Virus record (IMG/VR): IMGVR_UViG_3300032180_000008
Location: 1-51,417 of that record
Strand: one strand, 5' to 3'
DNA length: 51,417 nucleotides
From: a virus
The position numbers were made by a program, and so were the translations under genes. Each line of letters begins with the position of its first letter. The first letter of the stretch is position 1. A model generated the notes under the pieces. That model had not been told where the DNA came from. It searched no databases and was given only the letters and a program-made list of their open reading frames with translations. Shown here piece by piece: positions 7,797-14,743 of the stretch.

Positions 7797-7941
7797 CGCT
7801 TTGTCCCCTCACCTCAACCTGCTCCTCGATCTGGCGCGCCACCTCTTCCTTGATGAATACTTGCAGGATGGCCCGGAGGTCGTCCACCTTGGGTATGACC
7901 TCATCGATCTTGGCCACCAGGAGATCCAGCTTGTCAGCCAT
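7783..7941 (-). CDS. Small acidic helical protein
   Basis: 52 residues from ATG at 7941 (the frame extends upstream but lies over the preceding gene). Reads as helix pairs: ADKLDLLVAKIDEVIPKVDD then LRAILQVFIKEEVARQIEEQ. It has the same length and heptad style as its neighbours. Overlaps 14 bases with the gene below and 8 with the gene above. Confidence 0.65.
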   Translation of the reverse strand: MADKLDLLVAKIDEVIPKVDDLRAILQVFIKEEVARQIEEQVEVRGQSDGTV

Positions 7942-8119
7942 CCTGAGCCTCTTCCTCTTTCCCCTTGAACGCCCGACGCACGATGGCGGCGTTGCGTTGA
8001 ATGAGGGTCTCGGACGCCCGGTCCACCTGGCTCCCGAGCGCAGCCAACTTCTCAAGGAGACTGTCTATTTTGGAGTCCACGAGGCTCCCAGTGTCCTCCT
8101 TTTCCGGCTCCCGCATCAT
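7934..8119 (-). CDS. Small charged coiled-coil protein
   Basis: 61 residues, highly charged, predicted all-helical (DSKIDSLLEKLAALGSQVDRA). ATGA overlap with the preceding gene at 8116-8119. No family recognised; part of the row of coiled-coil genes between the holin-like gene and 8900. Confidence 0.68.
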   Translation of the reverse strand: MMREPEKEDTGSLVDSKIDSLLEKLAALGSQVDRASETLIQRNAAIVRRAFKGKEEEAQDG

Positions 8120-8475
8120 ACGGGCGCTCGTTCGGCGAGGCGAGAGAGGGCCGACAGGGCGCGGTCAAGGGTGGCGGTGGCCTGCAACACGCCCGGGATC
8201 ATCTGGTCCTCGAGCTTGGTGCGGAGCCGGGCGAGGTCGTCGTGCACCGCCTGGTAGTCCTGCCGGGGCACCAACTCGTTGTTGCGAGCGAGAAGGGCCG
8301 CGTTGGCAGCCGCCAGAGCTGCCAGAGCGTCGTCCCGCTCCTTGAGCACCGCCTGATGGGTCGGCTTGGCAACGATGTAACCCACTGCGAAGAGGAGCCC
8401 GATCACCCCGACGGGGCCATAGTTGAGCAACAGGGTGACGGGATCGGTCGGCGTCCCCACAGCGAGGTGGATCAC
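8116..8475 (-). CDS. Membrane-anchored coiled-coil protein
   Basis: 119 residues from GTG at 8475, where GTGA overlaps the preceding stop. One membrane helix at about 13-36 (TLLLNYGPVGVIGLLFAVGY), then a long coiled coil (AVLKERDDALAALAAANAALL) to the end. Longer upstream frame rejected because it reads over the next gene. Such N-in anchored coiled coils occur in phage lysis cassettes, but no lysis motif is visible. Confidence 0.72.
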   Translation of the reverse strand: MIHLAVGTPTDPVTLLLNYGPVGVIGLLFAVGYIVAKPTHQAVLKERDDALAALAAANAALLARNNELVPRQDYQAVHDDLARLRTKLEDQMIPGVLQATATLDRALSALSRLAERAPV

Positions 8476-8900
8476 AGGCACAGGAAGAGGAGGTGAAGGA
8501 CCGGGCAGTTGGTCACGGTCACGACCGGAGTGGGCAAGGGGCTGGGCTTGGCCGTGGCGGTCTGGCCCGGTACTGCGAAGGGTATCGGCACAGTGACCAC
8601 CCGGGAGGATCCACCATTGGTCGTCACGGAGGTCTGCCCCGGCATCGGCGTGACCGTGACGGTCACCTGCGCGGGGGGCTGAGTGACCGTCACATGGAGG
8701 TTGCCAAGGGCTTGGTCCCGCTCGGCGATCTTGGAGTTCGCCACCGCCAGAGCGGTCCGGGAAGCCGCCAGGGCCTTGTCGTCGGTCTTCACCCTGCGCT
8801 CTAGGGTGAGGAACAGGTTGCCGAAGTAGAGAACGAGGATCAGCGCGGTGAGTCCGAGAACGCCCCAGCGGGCCACCCGTCCGCCCCATATCCTTACCAT
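8472..8900 (-). CDS. Single-pass membrane protein, Thr/Val-rich outer part
   Basis: 142 residues. Membrane helix at about 11-31 after a basic start, a charged helix (about 33-66), then a long extracytoplasmic stretch of Val/Thr/Pro (TVTQPPAQVTVTVTPMPG) and a hydrophobic C-terminus. First gene of this sub-cluster; a purine-rich AAAAGG sits directly before ATG at 8900. Function unknown. Confidence 0.68.
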   Translation of the reverse strand: MVRIWGGRVARWGVLGLTALILVLYFGNLFLTLERRVKTDDKALAASRTALAVANSKIAERDQALGNLHVTVTQPPAQVTVTVTPMPGQTSVTTNGGSSRVVTVPIPFAVPGQTATAKPSPLPTPVVTVTNCPVLHLLFLCL

Positions 8901-8961
8901 CCTTTTCGGACAGTCACGCCGGGAGTCTTACCTCCCTCCTATGGAGCGTATCCGAAGACAG

Positions 8962-9198
8962 TCATTGCCATGGGACTAGTGACAGTCCCAGACCGTGGGT
9001 GAGGAACCAGTACACCGCCGCGGACCCCACGATGCCCTCAATGGTCAACTGCCAAGCGAACCTCCGACTGGGGCGGGTGCCGGTAGACCGCCCGAGGCTC
9101 ACCGCAGGGAATCGGATCGCCATGACCCACCACGCCGCGCCCAGAATGGCGAGTTCAGCGAGGAGTCCCACCAAGACGACGATCCAGAACAGATCCAC
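8962..9198 (-). CDS. Two-helix membrane protein
   Basis: 78 residues from GTG at 9198 (the open frame upstream has His/Arg-rich noise). Membrane helices at about 4-26 and 50-68 joined by a basic loop (LGRSTGTRPSRRF). Could be a second holin-like or accessory lysis protein, or a simple membrane protein; the sequence does not decide. Confidence 0.55.
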   Translation of the reverse strand: MDLFWIVVLVGLLAELAILGAAWWVMAIRFPAVSLGRSTGTRPSRRFAWQLTIEGIVGSAAVYWFLTHGLGLSLVPWQ

Positions 9199-9278
9199 TC
9201 TGCCAGTACCTTCCGCGTGTGGAGGTCTGCCGTGAGTGTAATGCCTACGGCGGGGCCGGGAAAGGACTGACACTCCAC

Positions 9279-9374
9279 ATGAGACAGATGGTCTGCGCGC
9301 TCGCCGTGGTGGGGACTATCGACGCCTTCGTTCTGGGATGGGCGGTGTGGCTCGGCTGGCGGCGAGGGCCGTGA
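9279..9374 (+). CDS. Possible 31-residue membrane peptide
   Basis: A single rightward frame inside a long leftward region: ATG at 9279 with AAAGGA 12 bases upstream, encoding one hydrophobic helix (ALAVVGTIDAFVLGWAVWLG) with a basic end. The hairpin at 9424-9455, whose T-run favours rightward termination, lies 50 bases downstream. Small size makes the call weak. Confidence 0.35.
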   Translation: MRQMVCALAVVGTIDAFVLGWAVWLGWRRGP

Positions 9375-9423
9375 GTTCCTCTCGCTGGGGGGTAGACTCA
9401 GGGCACGCGTTCGGGACCACGGG

Positions 9424-9455
9424 GAGCCGGGCTACTTCCTTGAGCCCGGCTCTTT
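9424..9455 (+). terminator. Hairpin terminator
   Basis: Perfect 10-bp arms GAGCCGGGCT (9424-9433) and AGCCCGGCTC (9443-9452) followed by TTT on the plus strand. The hairpin could also stop leftward transcription coming from 10264, though no T-run follows on that strand. Confidence 0.7.
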
Positions 9456-9459
9456 CGCG

Positions 9460-9612
9460 TCACCGGTCCAGCATCTCCTCGGCGTAGGCGTAGCAACCAT
9501 CACATTCGTCCTCACCGACATTGCACGGCTCGCCGCAGTCCACGCAGTGCCAGTGCTTCCCGGTGATGACGCAGCCGGGCTCGGAGCAGTAATCCTCCGA
9601 GTCGGCGGTCAT
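9460..9612 (-). CDS. 50-residue Cys-rich protein (zinc finger-like)
   Basis: ATG at 9612 overlaps the preceding stop (ATGA). Seven cysteines in the order YCSEPGC, HWHCVDCGEPC and DECDGC suggest a zinc-binding or zinc-ribbon fold; strongly acidic elsewhere. It is the last gene of the unit driven by the promoter at 10270-10330 before the 9424 hairpin. Function unknown. Confidence 0.65.
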   Translation of the reverse strand: MTADSEDYCSEPGCVITGKHWHCVDCGEPCNVGEDECDGCYAYAEEMLDR

Positions 9613-9794
9613 CGGGTGAGACCCCGAATGATCTGGCCGGCGAGGCGACCGAGGACTCGGCGCTCAACCCGATGTCCGATGGGCTTGACGCTGCCAGAAT
9701 GGACAGCCTTCTCCACAGCCTCGATGTCGCCGAGGTACTTGAGGGTGGGATAGCCGACGCGCCGGACACGGCGGATGATGCTGGGGCGAGCCAT
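9609..9794 (-). CDS. Small basic protein
   Basis: 61 residues, very basic at both ends (ARPSIIRRVRRVGYP and RVERRVLGRLAGQIIRGLTR). AAAGGAG six bases before ATG. Nucleic-acid or membrane association is plausible from charge; no family recognised. Confidence 0.68.
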   Translation of the reverse strand: MARPSIIRRVRRVGYPTLKYLGDIEAVEKAVHSGSVKPIGHRVERRVLGRLAGQIIRGLTR

Positions 9795-9875
9795 GCGGAT
9801 CTCCTTTCTCGGGGAGCCAGCCCGTAGACCGGCCCCCCGTAGTCTGCGCCAAGAGACGCTGAGCGGGGGATTTGA

Positions 9876-10004
9876 TCAGCGCCTCTTCTGACCGTACGTG
9901 ACCTGCCAGGGGTTGCCCAAGTCCCACCAGGGAGCCTCGGATCTGGGGAGCTTGGGCACCGGGGGTGGGACGGCGAGGGTCTTCCTCTTCGCCATGACCT
10001 TCAT
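9876..10004 (-). CDS. 42-residue basic protein
   Basis: ATG at 10004 overlaps the preceding stop (ATGA); a second in-frame ATG lies at 9995 behind GAAGG. Basic start (AKRKTLAVPPPVPKLPRS) then EAPWWDLGNPWQVTYG, two tryptophan clusters. Too short for a family assignment. About 80 bases follow to the next gene without visible features. Confidence 0.55.
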   Translation of the reverse strand: MKVMAKRKTLAVPPPVPKLPRSEAPWWDLGNPWQVTYGQKRR

Positions 10005-10264
10005 AGCTGGACCGGACGCAGGGACGACACCCAGCCGTTTTGCCTCCAGCAGCAGCGGTCTCCGTTGGAGTGCTGCGGACAGTGCTGGGCAACGACGGGA
10101 GAGGTATCGGCCGGGCCGACATTGAGGCGCTGGACGAGCATGGGCTTGTAGCAGATGTCGCAGGCCGTGCCGTTGAGGCGCTGGCCCTCGGTCTCGTCAA
10201 CGTCCCTGCGATGACCGTTGGCGCAGGCGAGCGTGAAGGTCAGCTTGAGCGGGCGGGTTGCCAT
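10001..10264 (-). CDS. Zinc-ribbon-like small protein
   Basis: 87 residues. CANGHRRDVDE and ACDICYKPM form a typical split zinc knuckle, followed by further Cys/His (QHCPQHSNGDRCCW). GAAGGGAG ribosome-binding site and ACAAGGTAA leader directly upstream, so it is the first gene of the unit read from the promoter at 10270-10330. Confidence 0.72.
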   Translation of the reverse strand: MATRPLKLTFTLACANGHRRDVDETEGQRLNGTACDICYKPMLVQRLNVGPADTSPVVAQHCPQHSNGDRCCWRQNGWVSSLRPVQL

Positions 10265-10269
10265 GCGTA

Positions 10270-10330
10270 CTCCCTTCGGTAGCGTTTACCTTGTGCGCCA
10301 AGGATACGCCTGACCGGGCTGGCCCGTCAA
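10270..10330 (-). promoter_or_regulatory. ACAAGGTAA-leader promoter 1
   Basis: On the minus strand: TTGACG (10325-10330), 18 bases, TATCCT (10301-10306), 6 bases, ACAAGGTAA (10286-10294), then ACGCTACC and GAAGGGAG before the ATG at 10264. The predicted transcript start is at or next to the box. Confidence 0.8.
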
Positions 10331-10381
10331 TCCCCACGGGGCAGCTATCTCGGGATCGTGCGGATTAGAAGCAGGGATGGG

Positions 10382-10606
10382 CTACCGGCTCGACGCCATC
10401 CACGTAATCTCCTGCTGAGCACGGGCCAGCAGATCCGGGTCCACTCGCCGGCCGTGCTCAAGGTCGCCCAGGTCCTTCGGGGAGACTCCCAGCGCGGCGG
10501 CCAGGTCCCGCAGGCTGATGCCCGCTCCCACGCGGGCCTCCCAGAGACGCTGGGCCTCGGAGGACTTGAGGGTGACGCCCGATCGGACCCAGCCGCAGCG
10601 GTTCAC
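10382..10606 (-). CDS. XRE-like helix-turn-helix protein
   Basis: 74 residues from GTG at 10606 (GTGA overlap). Helix-turn-helix ISLRDLAAALGVSPKDLGDLEHGRR fits the cro/C1 family, followed by a short helix. DNA-binding regulator, small enough to be a repressor or excision-type control protein. No C-terminal oligomerisation domain. Confidence 0.75.
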   Translation of the reverse strand: MNRCGWVRSGVTLKSSEAQRLWEARVGAGISLRDLAAALGVSPKDLGDLEHGRRVDPDLLARAQQEITWMASSR

Positions 10607-10704
10607 CGGATGTCCAAGCGCTCAAGCCGGCGAAGGTGCTCACGGCTCGCCGCCGGCAGACCGCGCCAGATGTCTCGCCAGCGCCAGAGCCATCGGCGGA
10701 TCAC
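10603..10704 (-). CDS. 33-residue Arg/Trp-rich peptide
   Basis: Fits exactly between two genes with GTGA overlaps at both ends (10704 and 10606), which is strong evidence for a translated frame. Peptide is rich in Trp and Arg (IRRWLWRWRDIWRGL) and likely amphipathic. Function unknown; it may serve mainly for translational coupling. Confidence 0.5.
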   Translation of the reverse strand: MIRRWLWRWRDIWRGLPAASREHLRRLERLDIR

Positions 10705-11222
10705 TCGTCGCCTCCGTCGGCCAGCTTCCACTGGAACCCGCAGGCAGGGCAGGTCACGGAGTCGTCCGGCTTCTCCTCGGCCTTGTGGGCAGCCACGCCC
10801 GCGCCGATCCCCTTGCCCAGCTCGTCCAGCATGGCCTGCAGCCCCTGGTTGTCTACATGCACTTCTGCCAACAGGGCACTCAGGTTCTCTGCGTCCGTGC
10901 CTGCCATTGCGGCAATGGGATCAAGGCTCAGGAGGGCAATCTTCTCCTCCTCGGGCGAGAGGTCCACGTAGACGACAGGTACCGTCGGCTCCCCGCGGGA
11001 GAGGGCAAGCTCCACCCGAAGGTGGCCGTCGATCACGGTTCCCGAGCGATGCGAGACGACAATCTGGTCTATCCACCCCAGCGTGTCCAGGGAGCCCCCC
11101 GTGGCGTCCTGCTGCCGCTTTGGGTGAATTCGGAAGTTGAACGCCGAGGCCATCAGTTGGTCAGGCGCGACATCCTCATGGCCGGTGATGCGATTGCGCC
11201 AGGGCTCCGGGGGCTTGGTCAT
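10701..11222 (-). CDS. ParB-like nuclease-domain protein
   Basis: 173 residues from ATG at 11222. ParB/sulfiredoxin fold: NFRIHPKRQQDATGGSLDTLGWIDQIVVSHRSGTVIDGHLRVELAL carries the GHLR-type nucleotide-binding motif, then a helical part with LSPEEEKIALLSLDPI, and a C-terminal CPACGFQW knuckle. Such stand-alone domains in phages often sit by DNA methyltransferase genes, as here, and may have CTPase or nuclease activity. Partner ParA is not seen, so plasmid partition is not supported. Confidence 0.8.
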   Translation of the reverse strand: MTKPPEPWRNRITGHEDVAPDQLMASAFNFRIHPKRQQDATGGSLDTLGWIDQIVVSHRSGTVIDGHLRVELALSRGEPTVPVVYVDLSPEEEKIALLSLDPIAAMAGTDAENLSALLAEVHVDNQGLQAMLDELGKGIGAGVAAHKAEEKPDDSVTCPACGFQWKLADGGDE

Positions 11223-11326
11223 CCGTTGCGCGCCCTCCACTCCGGGTCGGCGATCAACCAGTGGGCTGCCAAGTGCAAGCCGTCGCTGAGCCAGTGGACG
11301 AACTCGCCAAGCCTGCGCCGGATCAC
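11219..11326 (-). CDS. 35-residue peptide
   Basis: GTG at 11326 overlaps the preceding stop (GTGA) and its own stop overlaps the ParB-like gene start (ATGA), so it sits exactly in the coupled chain. Reads as an amphipathic helix pair with several His/Trp (FVHWLSDGLHLAAHWLIADP). Function unknown. Confidence 0.5.
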   Translation of the reverse strand: MIRRRLGEFVHWLSDGLHLAAHWLIADPEWRARNG

Positions 11327-11517
11327 GGCCTAATTCTAAGCCGGCTCGGGACCCCGCTCTCTTCCGGCTGGTCAAGGGTGGCGACCAGCTTGCGCCCTAC
11401 CTCCCAGGGCGGCTCACCAATCACGACCTCGAGCTGCACCGGGAAGTTGGCCTCAAAGACCTCGCCGGGCTCCCACGGGGGCTCGCCCTGCGTCACGGTC
11501 AGCTTCACGCCGGCCAT
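11323..11517 (-). CDS. GEPPW-repeat small protein B
   Basis: 64 residues, ATG at 11517. Two repeats: TQGEPPWEPGEVFEANF and VIGEPPWEVGRKLVATL, separated by a short strand; the second is almost identical to the second repeat of protein A (5919-6107). The frame is open far upstream, but that part is noise lying over other genes. A beta-hairpin duplication is inferred; function unknown. Confidence 0.78.
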   Translation of the reverse strand: MAGVKLTVTQGEPPWEPGEVFEANFPVQLEVVIGEPPWEVGRKLVATLDQPEESGVPSRLRIRP

Positions 11518-11747
11518 CCGCCTACGGGGTCCCAAGCGATCCCAAGCTCGCAGCCGTTGTCTACCTCGTCCGGTGTGGCCTGGCGACTCTGCCAGCCCTG
11601 GGGAGCCGCGCAGCGCAGGCATCGCCATTGCTTGCGCCTGCGGTCCCAGCGCCATTGGGTCTCCGCTCCGCACTCCCGACAGGGCTTGACCTCGGGATGC
11701 TCGGGCGGTGCCGTAGGCCCGGGGTCGAAGAGGCGGGCGGTGCTCAC
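11505..11747 (-). CDS. Zinc-ribbon protein with RLFDPGPT start
   Basis: 80 residues from GTG at 11747 (GTGA overlap). N-terminus TARLFDPGPTAPPEHP resembles the gene at 15123-15374. A zinc ribbon follows: CRECGAETQW and WRCLRCAAPQ. Likely binds zinc; could be a transcription or DNA-modification accessory. Shares 13 bases with the GEPPW gene. Confidence 0.72.
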   Translation of the reverse strand: MSTARLFDPGPTAPPEHPEVKPCRECGAETQWRWDRRRKQWRCLRCAAPQGWQSRQATPDEVDNGCELGIAWDPVGGWPA

Positions 11748-11989
11748 CGTGGCCCCTTGCTGGGCGGATCGGTACAACTGGACCAATGGTTGACGTGGAG
11801 CATCCTGCCCGCTCGTTGATCCTTCGGGACAATCCGATAGGTTCCCGCTTCCTCGTCCACTTCGATGTTGCCGTCGGGGACCGTCGTGGCGTCGATGGGG
11901 GCCGCGATCCCCGTCTTCTCGTGGCGGGCCCACAGAATGGAGGCTCTACACCCATCTTGGCGACACCAGCCCCGGTCAGCCCGTGGCAT
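11744..11989 (-). CDS. Small Cys/His protein of a recurrent phage family
   Basis: 81 residues. CRQDGCRASILWARHEKTG then APIDATTVPDGNI and a C-terminal HVNHWSSC: a zinc knuckle followed by a short beta sheet, a layout that recurs in small actinophage proteins. Overlaps the gene above by 14 bases and the gene below by GTGA. Role unknown. Confidence 0.72.
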   Translation of the reverse strand: MPRADRGWCRQDGCRASILWARHEKTGIAAPIDATTVPDGNIEVDEEAGTYRIVPKDQRAGRMLHVNHWSSCTDPPSKGPR

Positions 11990-12293
11990 GCTCTCGCTCC
12001 AAGCCGGGTGGACAGAGGTAGGTCGGATCGACAGCCACGAGGGGTAGCTGCCCGTTGGCGTGGGCGCGGGCGGTCAGATCCACGCTCGTCATCGTCCAGA
12101 GCCCCACACAGAGGATGCCGCAGAAGTGCAGGAGGTGGTCGTTCGCTCGCATGCGGCTCAAGTGGAACCAGTCCCGGAGCGGGCTGGGCTTGGCGTACTC
12201 GCCCCGGTCGGTGAAGAGGTCCGTGGAAGGCTCGGGCTGGCGACGGCCGCAGCCGTTGCACTCGAACTCTCGGGTGTCGATGTGGTAGGTCAC
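11976..12293 (-). CDS. Hypothetical protein downstream of methyltransferase
   Basis: 105 residues from GTG at 12293, whose GTGA overlaps the methyltransferase stop. Starts TYHIDTREFECNGCGRRQPEP with a CxxC knuckle; the middle (LRDWFHLSRMRANDHLLHFCG) is helical. The same frame is open for another 1.2 kb upstream, but that is antisense-like noise over the methyltransferase. Function unknown. Confidence 0.65.
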   Translation of the reverse strand: MTYHIDTREFECNGCGRRQPEPSTDLFTDRGEYAKPSPLRDWFHLSRMRANDHLLHFCGILCVGLWTMTSVDLTARAHANGQLPLVAVDPTYLCPPGLEREHATG

Positions 12294-13312
12294 GGTACCT
12301 CGCTGCCGAACGCCAGCGCCTCCTGGCCCGATCGGTCCGTCTCGACTGCTGCCAGGTTCTTCACCGCCTGCCGGTAGTAAGAGGGCTTCAGCTCCGCACC
12401 GATCCCTTTCCGGCCAAGCTCCACCGCCCCGTAGACCTCGCTGCCCACGCCCATGAAGGGCGACAGCACCGTCTCGCCCGGGTTGGTGCGCATGTCCACA
12501 AACCGCCGGACCACGTCCAGCTGTAGCGGGTGGACGTGCTTCTCGTCTTCCTCGTCGCGGGCTTCCCGGAACGGCAGTACCGCCATGTAGGATCGGTCGT
12601 CGTACTGGCCGAGGTTGCCCCGGATGTCGTCCCACACGCACGAGGCGTACTGCCGCCACACCCACTGCGAGTACCGGTTCCCCGTTTGGGCACCCGGCCA
12701 GTTGCGGTAGCGGAGAACCTCGGCCGGCGGCACCGATGCTCCGTGGTAGGCGGTGATCCCATTCGGGTGTGTCACCGGAATGGGGTTCTCCCCGCGCCGG
12801 CGGAAGATCAGCAGGTAGTCGGCGCTGGCGATCCCGGCGAGGGCGGAGTCCTCCACGATGGTCTGGTGCGTCAGGTCCTTCGCCATCGTTCGGTTGCGGA
12901 CTGCCAGCGGTTCCTTCCAGATGACATGGCGGCCGAGGTACTCGAACCCGAGCCGCAGATGCAGGCGGATCAGGTCCCCGGGGAAGTCTGCTACGCAATC
13001 CCCGCCAGAGTTTCCCGTGGGCACGTCCATGCAGTGGACACCCGAGATGCGGCCCGGCATCGTCAGGCGTGCAACCTCGGCCACGACGTACTCGTAGTGG
13101 GTCAGGAACTCCTCGTAGGAGCGGCTGTTGCTCAGGTCTCGGTCGGATGAGGAGTAGTGGTAGAGCCCGGGGTTCGCACCGCCCGGGCGGGCGAAGGGCA
13201 GGGAGTAGACCGAGGCGTGCATCGACCCGGTCGGCAGGCTCTCCATCAGCTCGACGCAATCGGCATTGTAGATGGCGTACTGGTCGGTGATCTGCTGGGC
13301 TAGCACAGCCAC
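12290..13312 (-). CDS. DNA methyltransferase, N4/N6 type
   Basis: 340 residues. Transfers a methyl group from S-adenosylmethionine to an amino group of adenine or cytosine. Visible: catalytic motif region SVYSLPFA (about 34-41, where the family usually has SPPF or DPPY), an internal RSYEEFLTHYEYVVAEVARLT, and the SAM-binding motif TVLSPFMGVGSEVYGAVELGRKGIG near 280-305, so this is a beta-class order (motif IV before motif I). No restriction enzyme is beside it; protection of element DNA or epigenetic control is likely. The Leu in SLPF is a deviation to note. Confidence 0.88.
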   Translation of the reverse strand: MAVLAQQITDQYAIYNADCVELMESLPTGSMHASVYSLPFARPGGANPGLYHYSSSDRDLSNSRSYEEFLTHYEYVVAEVARLTMPGRISGVHCMDVPTGNSGGDCVADFPGDLIRLHLRLGFEYLGRHVIWKEPLAVRNRTMAKDLTHQTIVEDSALAGIASADYLLIFRRRGENPIPVTHPNGITAYHGASVPPAEVLRYRNWPGAQTGNRYSQWVWRQYASCVWDDIRGNLGQYDDRSYMAVLPFREARDEEDEKHVHPLQLDVVRRFVDMRTNPGETVLSPFMGVGSEVYGAVELGRKGIGAELKPSYYRQAVKNLAAVETDRSGQEALAFGSEVP

Positions 13313-14676
13313 GAGGGTACCTCCGCTTTCTTGCTGTAGGTCTCGGCACGTTGGATTGACTGGGCATCCCGCATGTGGGCGGTGAGGGAGGAGAACATGG
13401 CATCCGCCTGAGCGGCCTTGCGCTCAAGGTTGGCAAGCATCCGTTCCGTGCCCGTGGTGGTGATGACATCGACGGTGACGGGCTCGGTCTGGCCGAAGCG
13501 CCAACATCGCCGGACCGCCTGGTACATCGCCTCGAAGCTGTGATCGACCATGTAGGTCATGCGGTGGCAGTTCTGATAATTGAGCCCCCATGAGGCGATC
13601 CGGGGCTTCGTGACCAGGACTCGGATCTCCCCACGGCCGAACGCGCTGAGCTTCTCCTCCTTTTCCTCCACCGGATCCGAGCCCGCCACCTGTACCGCAC
13701 CGGGGATCAGCTTCGTGAGCAGATCACCCTCGTCGTTCAAGTGGCACCAGGCGATCCCGGGAACGGCGTCGGCGAGCAACTCGGTGGCCTTCTCGCACCG
13801 CTCTGCGATGGTCCGGCGGGTCGCTTCCCGTTCCTCGTCAAGCCCGATGGCGGGAACGTCGAACAGGGTCCCTTCCTTCGCCCTCCGGGCGTCCACCATG
13901 TGGTGGCGGATCTCAAGTGGAGGAAGGATGAACCCGTCGTCCTCGAAGCCGAGGTCAGACGGCTTGCGCATCGCCCGGGCCCACGACGACACCCACTGCC
14001 AGAACGGCACTTCGGCGTGGCCCTTGAACCGCCATTCCTCGCCGGCCCGAGAACGCCATCTTCCACCACGGGCCTTGGATGTCTTGTCCTTGTTGGTGAA
14101 GAACCGGGCCAGCATGTCCATGTGGCCCAGGTAGCCGAGGGCCTCGCTGGACGTGCCGAGTTCCGTGTGGTCGTTCGGTGAGGGTGTCGCGGTGGCCAGC
14201 AGCCGGTAGGGCAGGATGCGCATGAACTCCGTCACCATCGCCCGTCGAACCCCGTCGTATGCCTTGAGTGCCGAACTCTCGTCGCACACCACCCCGCCGA
14301 ACTTGTCCCGGTCGAAGTGCTCCAACCGTTCGTAGTTGGTCACGGTGACGGGAGCGGGGGCCGAACCGTCACGGGAGATTTCCACATCCACGCCGAACTT
14401 GGCCCCTTCGGTCACCATCTGCTCGGTGACCCCCAGCCGGGTCAGTAGCAGGACGGGCTTGCCGGTGTACTTGTAGACGTTCTGCGCCCACACGAGCGCC
14501 ATTGGTCCTTTTCCCGCGCCACAATCGAGAAACAGAGCGCCTCTCCCTTGCCGGACAGACCAGTCGGTGAGCATCTGCTGGAACGGGAACAGCCACTCAG
14601 GCACCCACAGCGGCTCGAACCCGGCCCGACCGTCCATCTGGGCCTTACGTTCGAGAAAATCCTCGTAGGTCCCCAC
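13300..14676 (-). CDS. SNF2-like DEAD-box helicase/ATPase
   Basis: 458 residues, GTG start at 14676 behind GAAGGGAG. Superfamily 2 helicase core: motif I region LFLDCGAGKGPMAL (50-61), motif II VVCDESSALK, motif III LLATATPSPND, and C-terminal motifs with VLVTKPRIASWGLNYQNCHRM and MYQAVRRCWRFGQ, as in phage SNF2-type helicases. Motif I reads GAGKG where GxGKT is expected. Phage relatives act in DNA replication or recombination. First gene of the unit under the promoter at 14683-14742; overlaps the methyltransferase gene by 13 bases. Confidence 0.88.
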   Translation of the reverse strand: MGTYEDFLERKAQMDGRAGFEPLWVPEWLFPFQQMLTDWSVRQGRGALFLDCGAGKGPMALVWAQNVYKYTGKPVLLLTRLGVTEQMVTEGAKFGVDVEISRDGSAPAPVTVTNYERLEHFDRDKFGGVVCDESSALKAYDGVRRAMVTEFMRILPYRLLATATPSPNDHTELGTSSEALGYLGHMDMLARFFTNKDKTSKARGGRWRSRAGEEWRFKGHAEVPFWQWVSSWARAMRKPSDLGFEDDGFILPPLEIRHHMVDARRAKEGTLFDVPAIGLDEEREATRRTIAERCEKATELLADAVPGIAWCHLNDEGDLLTKLIPGAVQVAGSDPVEEKEEKLSAFGRGEIRVLVTKPRIASWGLNYQNCHRMTYMVDHSFEAMYQAVRRCWRFGQTEPVTVDVITTTGTERMLANLERKAAQADAMFSSLTAHMRDAQSIQRAETYSKKAEVPSWLC

Positions 14677-14682
14677 AGCGCT

Positions 14683-14742
14683 CCCTTCGGTTCGGGCTTA
14701 CCTTGTATCGTCAGCGTACATCACCGGCAGCCCAGGACACAA
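14683..14742 (-). promoter_or_regulatory. ACAAGGTAA-leader promoter 2
   Basis: Minus strand: TTGTGT (14737-14742), 18 bases, TACGCT (14713-14718), 6 bases, ACAAGGTAA (14698-14706), then GCCCGAACC and GAAGGGAG before the GTG at 14676. The leader is nearly identical to promoter 3. Confidence 0.75.
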
Positions 14743-14743
14743 G

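Noticed and set aside
10701-11222. Plasmid partition (ParB) function
   Set aside because: Only the N-terminal ParB-like domain is present and no ParA or centromere repeats are nearby.
12294-13469. Upstream part of a 497-codon leftward frame
   Set aside because: Lies over the methyltransferase gene in another frame and looks like noise; only its last 105 codons (11976-12293) are kept as a gene.
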